Source: Paralichthys olivaceus (taxonomy: Eukaryota; Chordata; Actinopteri; Pleuronectiformes; Paralichthyidae). Taken from it: a stretch of DNA of 64,000 nucleotides. The stretch covers positions 17,678,439-17,742,438 of the forward strand of contig NC_091105.1 of NCBI RefSeq assembly GCF_024713975.1. The letters run 5' to 3'. This document shows, in pieces, positions 22,904 to 58,185 of this stretch. The position numbers and the translations under genes were made by a program. Within the stretch, counting starts at the first letter, position 1; each line of letters starts with the position of its first letter. The notes under the pieces were generated by a model, which saw nothing but the letters and a program-made list of their open reading frames with translations, ran no database searches and was not told the origin of the DNA.

Positions 22904-23870
22904 CTGAACAGCTCGGACCATGAAACTCACTGAATACTGGAACACTGACGACTGTTGCTCTGGCGTCCTGTGCTTCGCCTGGTCCTGGCTCTCGACTTCA
23001 GCCAACACGTGCCACTTTTCTGCTTCTTTTCTTTGAGGTCACAAAGCTCTGTTCTGATTTGACTTGAAAACATGTCTCCAACACAAATGCTGGGAGAAAA
23101 TGTGGTCAGAGTCAGTAATGCCAACTAACAGGGTTGTTGTTAATTCTTAGTTTTTTTTCATAGCACTGACAGAAAACCTTGTTCATAAATAGTGACAAAT
23201 TGATGCCAATCAGAGTAAGTGCCTGACAGGCATCAGCGGAGGACATGGCAGTTGCCACGGTGACAGGAGATGTTCTAGTTGTGTAAGGCTTGGAGCACCA
23301 TGGCAAGATCAAGTCTTTTTTGTTTGAGGCAAATCTATCGCTAATGCATTCTGTGTCTATAGGAAGTTGGAACATTTTGCAATTGCTGGCTGTTAAAAGT
23401 CCTCAAGACGGCTCCAGTGACTGAGCCCACACTGCAGATGGAGCAGCTGGAGCCTCTGTCAGATCAAATCTACATAAGACATATGGATCAAGTTTCCTTA
23501 GTTCTGACAGAAACTGTCTGTCCACAATTCAGCAGGTGATAATCTATATTATTGTTATTTTAAACAAATCCCATGAAAACCAACAATGTCAGGACTGAGA
23601 GTATCATGGTGGTGGATGCAGTATGTCGTCCTTTTATTGTGGCAAAATATAAGTAAATGTACATTGTTCCCCTAATAGTTGACCAAAGAGTGTGGAGGCA
23701 AGTCAGGAAGTATTGGAAGAGAATGCTTTGACGGGTTTTGTTCTTTTCATTGAATCTGTTGATGTGAAAATATAAAATAACACCAGACATATACTCTAAC
23801 ATGTCTGTAAAGTTTTCATTTGACAATCAGATCTGTTTTTATGTCCTCCCCGCTCAATAAAATGTCAATC
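22904..23870 (+). terminator. dtnbp1: dtnbp1 3' UTR and polyadenylation signal
   Basis: No further exon follows the TAA. The first clear same-strand AATAAA is at 23856-23861, followed by a TG-rich stretch (TGTTTGTGTATC), as expected downstream of a cleavage site. This gives a 3' UTR of about 0.97 kb. Confidence 0.6.
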
Positions 23871-24279
23871 TGTTTGTGTATCATATATTTATGTCTTGTG
23901 GGGTTTATTGCAAAAAAAAATATGTAAAACATCCTTGTCTGATTCCTCACAGTAATTTACACAGAATAAACAAAAGAGTAAAAAAACACCAACAATTGTA
24001 TAGTTTTGTGTGTGAGCTGACGTACACTCCTGAATCCCAACACTGTTTCTGCAGACCCATCCATCTCAGTGGTTGCCCCAGCCCCTGTCCTGACAGGTTT
24101 GTGATGAGCCCCTCCACCCTCACCTGGACACTAGGGGTCCCTGTTCCTCTTCTCCCTGAGCTGCAGGTGGATGTGACGTCGGCTACAATCAGTAAGAAGC
24201 ATGACTTCATTCGTGTTCCTCTCTCGCTCTCTGAGGGACGAGGTCGGCTCCCTGACTCCCGGTGAGAGCGTCCCTTTGT

Positions 24280-24960
24280 TTCTGGACTCACGATGTGGTT
24301 GCCATCTTGTTACATGTCTGTAGAGAAACCCGTCAGTATTCGTCGTCTCCCTCCTTGACACAGTGTTTTTGAGGCCGGCTCGTCAGATCCACGTTTTGTG
24401 TGTTCCGCGGTTGTGAATGACTTGATGGGCGGAGACTGCGATTTTTGTCAAAGAGTGCGGTCATCAGGTAATGTGTGTGAGTGTAGCGTGACGTCACACG
24501 CCGAGTCAGCTGCGCGCCTCGTTTTTTATATGAATGAGCGGCGTAGTTTTGGGGACACGTGGTCTGGTGAGTGGGCTGACGTGTTTCTCTGCGGGTGATT
24601 GTCGGTGACGGGTGTGAGTTGCTGCTGCTCTGTCCCGGTTAGGCTGAAGGGCGGATTCCCTCTGGAGTTCGCCGGGGTCGGGCAGTGTGGTGTGAAAGTG
24701 GCCGGAGCAGTTGTCTCGGGAGCACGTCCGAGGCTGCAGGTGGAGTCGCCAGTGTGGTTGCTTCACCGGGCCTGCGGGACCTAGTGCGTAAATACCCACC
24801 ACGACTAGCACCTGAAGACCAGGGGGGGCTGTGGTCAGGTTCTGTCAGGCAGGCAGCGGGACAGCGCGGCAGGGACGTGTTGCGGTGCACGGCTGTATGA
24901 GAGAGGCCGCCGGTGCACACAGGGTCTGATGGTCAGTCATGTACTGGAGGAGATTCTGAG
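24280..24960. other. GC/CpG-rich stretch between convergent dtnbp1 and fcgbp-like genes, no recognised gene
   Basis: A second CpG-rich patch, with many CG dinucleotides and several short overlapping ORFs on both strands, none with recognisable family features. It sits about 0.4-1.1 kb beyond the dtnbp1 poly(A) signal, where no protein gene starts. It could be the promoter of a non-coding RNA, a retained retroelement head (a retroposon-like tail follows at 25150), or unmethylated intergenic DNA. Confidence 0.35.
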
Positions 24961-25149
24961 AGCTCCATCAGAGGAGTTACTGGAGAGCTGTGCGCGGGAT
25001 CAAGTGATTCAAACGGCTGATCATTTGATGTGACTAGCAGTCTGCGTCTCATCCCTCAGTTCAGTGAACGGGATATAGTTTCTCTGTCTTTGAGCGACTA
25101 GCTTTAGAAATAAGAACTCCAAGGCACCAGAGCACCCTGCCTGTGGAAG

Positions 25150-25345
25150 TACAGCAGGCTTCAGCAGGTTCATTTAAATCCATGTTTAAAACGTGTTCAT
25201 AGTATTGCGTTCCCTGATTTTACCTTATTGTTTTTATTATAGGTTTTATTTGTTTATTTTGTGTTTTTACTTGTGCAGCTTTTCTTTGCGAAGCGCTTTG
25301 TAACTTTTGTAGAACTGCAATATAAAAAATAATTCATATTATTAT
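25150..25345 (+). repeat. LINE/SINE-like 3' tail
   Basis: TTTAAATCCATGTTTAAAAC, then a T-rich stretch, then GCGAAGCGCTTTGTAACTTT and GCAATATAAAAAATAA. This series is typical of fish retroposon 3' ends. The GC-rich sequence upstream may belong to the same element. Confidence 0.4.
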
Positions 25346-25871
25346 TATAATGTCAGTGAAATTGTACAACAAATAGATATGTGCATCAATCACAGACACA
25401 ACAGAACCCACATTAGCCAAAACTGAAATGCATTGTACAGTTTACTGCATATGTGAGAGAAAAAGAAGAAAGGTGTTTAGTTATTTAGTCTGTTTTAAAT
25501 AAAGTCAGTACATAATCATGCTGTACAGCTTCTAAAAGTTCCACGCAAATGAAAGTCTCTGTGTACCTACTAAAATATGACAGGCTATAAGGCTGCTTTA
25601 TATTTTAACTTCTCATTAATCTACCTTGCAGTAACAGCAACACCCAGTATTCATTATAGTGTAACATAGGGTACCTTTAGCAAACCTGGAGTAAATTACT
25701 TTTGATTTATGATTCAAACTAAATTTCACTTTAATTGCAAATGGACAGTCACCACAGAAGAACATCTGATTAGAATTGATTGCATACACAATAAACAGAA
25801 CATTGCTGGTGAAAAGGAATTCAGACGATACATGTGTTTGTACCGGTTCTGCCCTTTTTCGTCATAATGGA

Positions 25872-50614
<24,743 letters not shown>

Positions 50615-51404
50615 AGCTGATGGTGAGAGTCATACAAAGTAGTTAAAACTCATTTTAAGGCAAAGTGTTTCAGAACAAATGGCAAAGGTAAAATATGTTG
50701 TACAATCAAGCTTTATTATCAAATAAACTTGATGATACATTGCCCCTGAATCCTTGTGACATTTTGATTACAATGTTTCCCATTTGACGTGTCACATGTA
50801 ATTACATCTTGTCTCGGAATACCCTTCTCAATCTGGAATTGGATTGATACTAATTAGAGTTTTGTAGCAGTTAGTAAAAAAAGATAATTTAGAATTAGAG
50901 CATGTAATAATAATAATAATTAAAAATTAAATAAGCAGTACCAAGAAGACATAAACCGTAGCAATTGTAATACTGACATTGACACAACCATGAGTGATAG
51001 CTGGGATTTTGTGATTTACATAATTCATGTTATTAGCATTGTGTGCACTGTATACTGTTATTGCAAGAGTAATACTATGCAATACTATATATTAAAGTGG
51101 TAATGTTATGTATAAGTACAGAAAAGAGTCAGAATTATAATTTATAACTATGCTTACAAATATATATTGGAAATGCAGAGACATATACATGCTAAAACAT
51201 ATCATAAAAAGAAAACAATAAAAAAAATGCTTAGATTCAGATTTCAGATGAAGTTCTATATGTTTATAACAAATACAACCTCAATACTAATTAAACATTA
51301 TATCTTTTTGAGACCAAATTAGCACTCAAAAGTAAACATTTAGCATTTTTAACCCTATTGTACAAGTAATTTCCCAGCCACCACAATTATCCCCAGAGGC
51401 ATCC

Positions 51405-51475
51405 ATACGGTACCTGCAGCTGACCATGACAGGAGGCTTGGAAAATGGCAAGATGGGGGGGACACTTATATTAGT
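51405..51475 (-). promoter_or_regulatory. fcgbp: Candidate fcgbp-like promoter and non-coding first exon
   Basis: On the - strand a TATAAG box (51470-51465) is followed about 30 bases later by a likely transcription start near 51437. A short exon then ends at the donor CTGCAG|GTACCG (last exon base 51414). The next exon would begin at a CATCAG acceptor just upstream of the ATG at 50614. This 5' exon contains an ATG (51427-51425) out of frame with the main start. Inferred from motif spacing only. Confidence 0.4.
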
Positions 51476-52996
51476 GAGAGCGTTTGGAAGTGACATCCAG
51501 TGTTAATAATGACTCTCTATTAAATATGGGCGTGTTTGTTTGTTGTGCAATTATTGTGTGCTGACACAGGTGAAACGTCTGACAGGAGCGTGGCAACATA
51601 ATCATTAAAGCTTTATAAACCATGCTCTAAAGAACAGGGCCGATGTCTTATATCATTCCTCCCTTTTCATCTCTTCTTTGCTACTTACTACATAATAATA
51701 ATTATAATTAAAGTGGCGTTTTTTGCTGTTAGCAGAGCAGAGCAGGAATACATATAGGTCAAATAAAGGCTCTTCATGAATATCGTTTTCAAATTGTGAC
51801 GTTGGCACATGAGGGCATGTCAAAAGTTAAATTCTGCATATAGGTGTATATATACATATATGTGTGGTGAACAATGATTGTATTTATTATTGTCTTTGAT
51901 TCTCTGTGACCTAACTCTAGAGGATTTGGGATTGTGGGGAGGGAAGGGCAGGAATGGAGAGAAATTAAATAAACAAAAACTAGAAAAATGTGAATATAGT
52001 ATATAGTATAAAGTAAGTATATTAAACACACAAAAATAATAACCATTCAGAACAGACTCACTGGAAATATAATGCCAATGTGACAAATTGATTTTTCACA
52101 TGTGACACCATACTGGATTACTTAAACACAAGATAAGATGCATTGTGTTTTGTAGGTACAATACACCTTTAAGATGAACATATCCGTTAGTGTCCTACCT
52201 ATTATGTCAATCACATACTTCAATACTGTAGCTAAGTAATTAGATAATTGTTCATTTTACCCCATTAGCAGTAACCGTAACGTCATCTCTATTTTTTTAT
52301 AGATCAAGTTATGACCTGCCTGGCTCCTCTCCATTAATTAACCTGTTAATCCACAGCATTTAGAAGAAATGTATGACTGCCTGTTAAACTAATATGTAAT
52401 AAAGGTGGAGTTGGGTGAGCCCAGTGCGTACATAAGATGCTTACTTTCCCACCACGTAACTATGTCTGTCACACGGTTTTGTCCTGTCATTGTGATTTCA
52501 CAGCATGTGGACCGTGTCATGGTGAAAATAATTTTTACAGTAACTGACATCAGTTGATTGCTGCAGGAAGAAATAATAACATATGGTGCCTTATTGAATA
52601 AACTGAACCGCAAACATCAATTGATCTTCATTTCCCTGTTGAAACACCATGTGGCTGCAGTTAAATAACAACCAATGGTAATAGTGAAGGGAGACATGGG
52701 AGACATGGAATCTAACTGGAATGTTTCCACATTATTATTGTTACTTTTGTTAAACATGGATTATAAACTCCAAACAAGTCATCCCATATCCTATTTGAGC
52801 AAGGCAGGTGCATCACACCTGGAGGTCATCCGTAAATGCACCAACTGTGGAAGGATGACTGATCCGGTCTGGTGATTCCAACAAAGACCAGACAGAGATA
52901 ATCCACATACACTTCACCACTGAGGCCTAAAAGAGTGATACAGAGGTCAGGAGTTAATTCAAGCGAGAGCCAGGGCACAGGAGGGGAAGGAGAGAA
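51476..52996. other. Intergenic DNA without recognisable genes
   Basis: AT-rich sequence upstream of the fcgbp-like promoter. Only short ORFs of low complexity; no conserved motif seen. Confidence 0.5.
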
Positions 52997-53021
52997 GTGT
53001 GTGTGTGTGTGTGTGTGTGTG
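52997..53021. repeat. (TG)n microsatellite
   Basis: Twelve uninterrupted TG dinucleotides. Confidence 0.9.
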
Positions 53022-53107
53022 GTACCCTCTGTCTTTGGGCCCTGTCATTACATTTTGCTGGTACAAATGTTCTGTAGGTCTGCAGTGTAATTTCTCTGCA
53101 CACAGAC

Positions 53108-53208
53108 ACACACGTACACGAACACACGTACACGAACACACGTACACGAACACACGTACACGAACACACACACACAAACACACACACACACATCCGCAAA
53201 CACACATA
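53108..53208. repeat. 14-bp minisatellite flanked by (CA)n
   Basis: Four exact tandem copies of ACGTACACGAACAC (53112-53167), running directly into CA dinucleotides. The Val/Cys/Arg-rich ORFs on both strands here are repeat shadows. Confidence 0.9.
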
Positions 53209-54059
53209 CAACTGACAAACAGACACAGTATTACAGCTATCTATTTGGGGCACATACATAGAAGCTAGAGCTTGTTTGTGTCTGATATCACAGTAATTGA
53301 AGAGTAAACGTGTAATCAAACTATACTTGTAATGGTTATCTCGACACTTTGTAGATCCAAATAAACATTTATTATACACAAACGTTTTTTCTTCGGAGTT
53401 GCCCTGAACTGATCGACCTCCAGTCTTCTCCCAAATGGGTGAGTTGTTCTGTGATCTTCTGCTTTCATTTATTCTGTCAAACCTCTGCTCATTTTACCTC
53501 CACATTCAATTCTCTTTCAAACATAAATATGCCATTTGTACAATAATTAAATTTTAAATGTTGCCTCGATCTCCTCTTGCATTATAAAATAAAACATTGC
53601 ATCAAAACCATGTTATTTTAAAAATTTTAATACTGAAGCTGTTTTTGAAAACCTCTCACTCTTGGTCCAGCAACATGCTGTCATTGCTAATACCTCAATT
53701 GTCAATTCACCATTGACAAATGCAAATGTTTCTTTGCAAATGTCTTTTAAGCTTCTTGATTTTTTCAAGACAAGAAAACACAAGAGAGAAGTTAGGATCA
53801 AATGACCAAAGTTTCCCCTTTTAATCATGACTGCATGTGTGAGTTTGAATGTAATGATGATTTTTGGGCCTAGACAGGTTAATGTGTAAATAAAGGATTG
53901 GTGCACTCTGTATGCTCAGTTTTAATATTTACGTCCGAGTTATATTTCAATGTTTACCTTGGGCTTTTCACAACCCTTTGACTCTTTGTACTTGAGCCTA
54001 ACTCAATATCAGATCAACTGAATCAGTGACACTTCTTCAGTTTAAGTTATTTTAAAGCT

Positions 54060-54150
54060 CACCTGTAATTAGATGTATTAATATAGCGCCTTGCAGTCAT
54101 ATAGACCAGAGCTTTATAGTACAAGTAGCATTCACCCATTCACACACATT
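54060..54150 (-). repeat. Retroposon-end fragment (AGCGCCTTGCAGTCATATAGACC)
   Basis: ATAGCGCCTTGCAGTCATAT followed by AGCATTCACCCATTCACACAC, a common fish SINE/LINE end in reverse sense. Confidence 0.4.
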
Positions 54151-54389
54151 TGCTTTGTTTCAAAACATGTGATTGCAAAAGAATTAAACATTTTCCAAAT
54201 ACAACATGATAATGAGGTTAACAGAGCCCAGCATGAGTCGTTGATTCATTGAATTATTCTTTTCAACAATGAAGGGGAAATGCTTGTATATTATATTTTT
54301 TGAGATTATCACTGTGATGATTCTGTGTTTGTTTTGTTGTTTGTTGTCTCTGTTCTCTCTCCCCTCCCCTTTCTGTGTTTTTTGCAGGG

Positions 54390-54840
54390 ATGTGTGTGGC
54401 AGGGGGCGTGGCTGGTTTCTCCTGCAGCAGACGAGGCACGCCTGCTTCCACTCAACTCATCAACCTCCCCATAAAAGCCTGGTCTTCACTCCACTGCTCT
54501 GCCAGATGATTCTGTCTCGTTTGATAGTTGTGCTGCGTGTTTCTTGTGAATTTTGATGCTCTTGTTTTTTTGGGTTTTCCTCACCAGTGTTTTTCTTAAG
54601 TGTTTTTTACCCAGATTTCCGGTGTGCTGTGCTGCTCGCCTACTTTCAGTCTTCGGTGCAGTAAGCTCTTTCCATGTGCTCAGCACTTCTGCTGCCCTTG
54701 GGTTTCCACCGGACAGCCTGCTCTCTGTTCACTGCCTGCTCCTTGTTGCTTCTTTTTTGAGCAATAAACTCTTTTATTTATCATCACCTGTATTTAAGTG
54801 TCTGCTTTGGGGTCCGAGGTATATGAAGAGCTAACAATCA
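54390..54840 (+). mobile_element. Possible solo LTR of a retrotransposon
   Basis: GC-richer block that begins TGTGTGTGGCAGGGGGCGTGG, has a TATA-like CCATAAAAGCC at about 54468-54478, a pyrimidine/TG-rich body, a poly(A) signal AATAAA (about 54763) followed by CTCTTTTATTTATCATCACC, and ends with CTGCTTTGGGGTCCGAGG. Promoter, poly(A) signal and a 'GGGTCC' end in this order are the layout of fish LTRs. No partner LTR, gag or pol is nearby, and I could not find a target-site duplication. Confidence 0.4.
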
Positions 54841-55784
54841 CAGCCTTGGATATTTCAATGATTAAGCAAACACACACACTGAAAGCCTAGCATGCTGTAA
54901 CTCATTGAGGTGCAATTTTGAACTCATGCAAAATTTGGGTTTCAGTTTGAGTGTACATGTAGATGTGCACATCATCTTTGTGTGAGTGGGATGATTAGTG
55001 ATGACATGAGAGAGACAGGGAGTGAGGCATTACAATATCACACAATATTTGTAATTTTAGCTTTTTCTACCTCTGCATAGCCTACTGTTGTAACTGCACA
55101 CACACAAACTGACAAACACACATGCTGTTACACACACCCCTCACACACACACATATGCACACATATTTAAGTTCAGGGGTTATTATGCACATGTATTTGA
55201 AGGCCTTCAGGTTGCGTTTGTGTGAGTGGTTGAAACAGTGATGGTGTGTGCCAAGTGTGTGAGAGAGACAGAGAGGGAGAAAGACAGGGAGTGAGGAGGT
55301 GTAATATTTGCACAGTATTATTTCTCAGATTTTTCTACCTCTGGATTTTGTCTTGGCTTAATAGAATCAGAGAATAAAAGCATACGAATGTGGAATCCAT
55401 TATTTCATGGTCTAATGGCAGAGATATTAAAGAAAGCAGTTATAATGGGTTTCAATGGGGCATTCTTTGCCACAAAGGTGCTGAAAGGTATTTTTTATTT
55501 TACACAGTGAAAAAGACAAATAGGAAAAGAGATTGGAATTTTAAAATTCCACCAAAAATACACACGTTTGGAAAAGTTCAGCCATATGTATTAACACAGC
55601 CAAAATGATCAAAAAATATGTCCACAATGTTGAGTCAAAAGAAATGATTTCTTTGTTCTTAAATTACATTTTATTTCTCAGCCTATAATTTAGATTCTTT
55701 GATAAATAAACTTTCCAGGACCTGTTTTATTTGACTCTTGCTCACACTTTAGCTGACATTTACAGGAGATGCACAGACCTGAAA

Positions 55785-56075
55785 ACATCACACATCCAGC
55801 CACAGCTGTTACTGCTCTGTATCAGCTCAAACACAAGCCAGTTTCAGACATGACCTTGGGAGGATGTCCAGAGAATTGGGCCAATGATAATTTCTCTGCA
55901 GTTTGCCTTTCACACAACACAGCAGCAGATTCTCTGATCAGATGGGTTCGGAGAGTTCGGGTGAGCGGTGGTGCAGCAGACAGAATCAGGATGCAACATA
56001 TGAATTCTGCTGCGGGGATCACGTGTTTTTGTTTACATCGATACCGGCGTAGATGGCTATCACCATAAGCTCTCT
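55785..56075. repeat. Fold-back repeat family A, short copy
   Basis: CAGTTTCAGACATGACCTTGG, GGATGTCCAGAGAATTGGGCC, TTTGCCTTTCACACAACACAGCAGCAGATTCTC and GTGAGCGGTGGTGCAGCAGACAGAATC (pieces) match the left halves of the copies at 16795 and 61310. Confidence 0.55.
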
Positions 56076-57048
56076 CTACATCTTCATCAGTGTTTAGTAT
56101 GTGTGTGGCCCATTAATAAAGGAAACAAACAGAATCTCAGTATACAGAAATATCTTTAATTCATTAGAGTTTTACAATATTTCACATGTGACATACTTTA
56201 TGTAAAGAAGTGTAATAGATCTTTGGCACACTCCTAAGTTTCATGTTGCTATAGACAGAAAACATACAAAATGTTTTAGAAAATACATCTCTGTTAATTT
56301 GTTTTTTAAATCTCTGCATTCAAAGACAAGAAGAAGGATTACTTTCCCTTTTTGACGGAGTCGTCTCTTATTTACAGTTATTGTCACTATGTACATTGTG
56401 CTTGATCATTTGTCAAACAAGGTTTAAGCATAGCTGTGTAAAGACAACTTGGTTTTACACAAACACACATTCCTGCTGGTGCAGATGGAGTCCACAGCAT
56501 CAGTGTTAAGGCGACATCTCTGCCAAAGTCAGACACACACAAACACACTCACTCACTCATGCAAAGGCACTTTTAGGCAAAAGCGTTCATAGCTCCAACA
56601 TGTCCGAGTACACAAAGATATCAAAACGAAACACATCCATGATGCATGAGTATCAAATGGTAAAGTGCACATTAAATGTCTTTGGTTTATTACTTATTGC
56701 CCTGTTCATTTCTCAAACAGAAAGTAACCTTTCAACTCAGAGACAACTGTCTCACTTTTAAAAAATACTGTATCCATGCTCTGCACATCTTTGGAAGCTT
56801 CCAGTTAACTCTCGCTTTTTGGCTCTTCAGCTTTCTCAGCTGATTAAGGTGAGTTGTTACAGTTTAGAAATGGTGAAGTCTGAAAGCATCACCCAGGGTT
56901 TATCTTTGCTGGGTCAGAATCAGATATGACACTGAGACTCGACTCAACCTGGTTCCAAGTCCTACAAGAGCTCAGCTCCTGAATATAATGAGAGTTCTCA
57001 TTGCAGTAGAATAAGTGCCTTTGTTGAAAAATCTCCACAAACCTCTGC

Positions 57049-58185
57049 TCACTTCTCGTCAGTAACGGAGCAGTCCATAGGGATGATATCCTGTATTTCT
57101 GTGATTTTCACTTCTTTCTCTGGGATCTCCAACTCTACCTCGATCTTCAGCTCCTCAGTGATCTTCTCCGCTGAGGAGCTGCGGCTGGAAAGTTTGTCAA
57201 TCTCGTCCTCCATTATGGAGATGCGTTCTGCAACGCAATGCGCTGTGAGTCGGGCCTCGGGGTCGTGGTCCCAGCATTCCTTTATCGTGGCGCAAATCAC
57301 CGCCACACCCTGCAATGACAGGAAGATAGATGAATTAACTTGTTCATATGGTGCTGGCCATTAATGATGCCTCTATGGAGAGGGTCCTAGCAGACCACCT
57401 GAAAACTCTGAGTCTGATAAACCAGACACATTTAGCAACTAGCTGGTGAGCTAGAGAGTGAATAGTGATACTAAAATTGTCAGTTTGACAGAAACAAATG
57501 TGCCCTTTGTCCTCTGGGTGAATACAGAGGCAACTTTTTGCTCACATTTTTATCATACTGACTTCATTAGGTCTTAAAAAGCCAATATTGTGTGTTGCCA
57601 CCCACGTGGCCAAACACTCAGTTCATGCAGCTTCAATTAGGAAAAAAAGTCTAGAACATTCTTCCAAACATGTGGTCTAATCACTCACCCTCTGAATACA
57701 CGCAATATATCTCTCTACTAGGTCCACAAATCTCAGCCTGCCTGTCTGTGCCTCGCATATCTCAAGAACCGTTCATGTTGTTGGCTTCACACGTGGCATT
57801 TGTATTGTTAGGGGCCAAAGGAAGCGCAATGTTGAATTTGGTCTGATTGGGACACGCAATACTTTGAATATTAATAACATTTGAAGAAACAGGTTGACCA
57901 GTGCTCTGTAGTAGAGGCAACTAGAACTCATGAGCTGAGCCCCTGAATAGAAAAAAGACCTTCTTAAATGTGATCAGTAACATGAATGACTTTAATAAAT
58001 ACGTGGCTATGTGCAGTTATCGCTCCAGTATATACACATCATAGCAGTATCTCTGACCTGATGCCTGAGCCAGGTGTCTGGGATCTCAGGTCGTCCTCTG
58101 TCTCTCAGCACATTGTCCTTCATGCTCTCCACACAGGGGTGCTCTCGTACTTTAGAGCCATACGCAGGTTCATAGTCTTTCACCT
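57049..58185 (-). CDS. tgfbr2: TGF-beta receptor type-2, last two coding exons (5' partial)
   Basis: Transmembrane Ser/Thr kinase that binds TGF-beta and phosphorylates the type-1 receptor. Exons 58185-58058 and 57309-57049; phases agree. The first encodes [20 protein letters not shown] and [19 protein letters not shown], the second [20 protein letters not shown] then [20 protein letters not shown], which are the C-lobe and end of the TGFBR2 kinase (subdomain XI Arg in DPEARLTA). After SSAEKI the tail is longer and more acidic than I recall for the mammalian protein, ending MDCSVTDEK then TGA. The kinase-core exon, transmembrane and ligand-binding exons lie beyond 64000. ACVR2 and BMPR2 are excluded by the [13 protein letters not shown] and VKDYEP text. 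Confidence 0.95.
57740..57890 (+). repeat. Possible dispersed repeat in tgfbr2 intron
   Basis: ATATCTCAAGAACCGTTCATG, TTGGCTTCACACGTGGCATTTG and AATTTGGTCTGATTGGGACACGC resemble the diverged interior of family F. Weak call. Confidence 0.3.

Noticed and set aside
53108..53208. CRISPR-like regular repeat
   Set aside because: The 14-bp units are directly tandem without spacers; it is a minisatellite in a vertebrate genome.
54269..54834. Overlapping 95- and 93-codon + strand ORFs and a 66-codon - strand ORF
   Set aside because: Hydrophobic or Lys-rich low-complexity translations of T-rich sequence inside the possible LTR; no protein family features.
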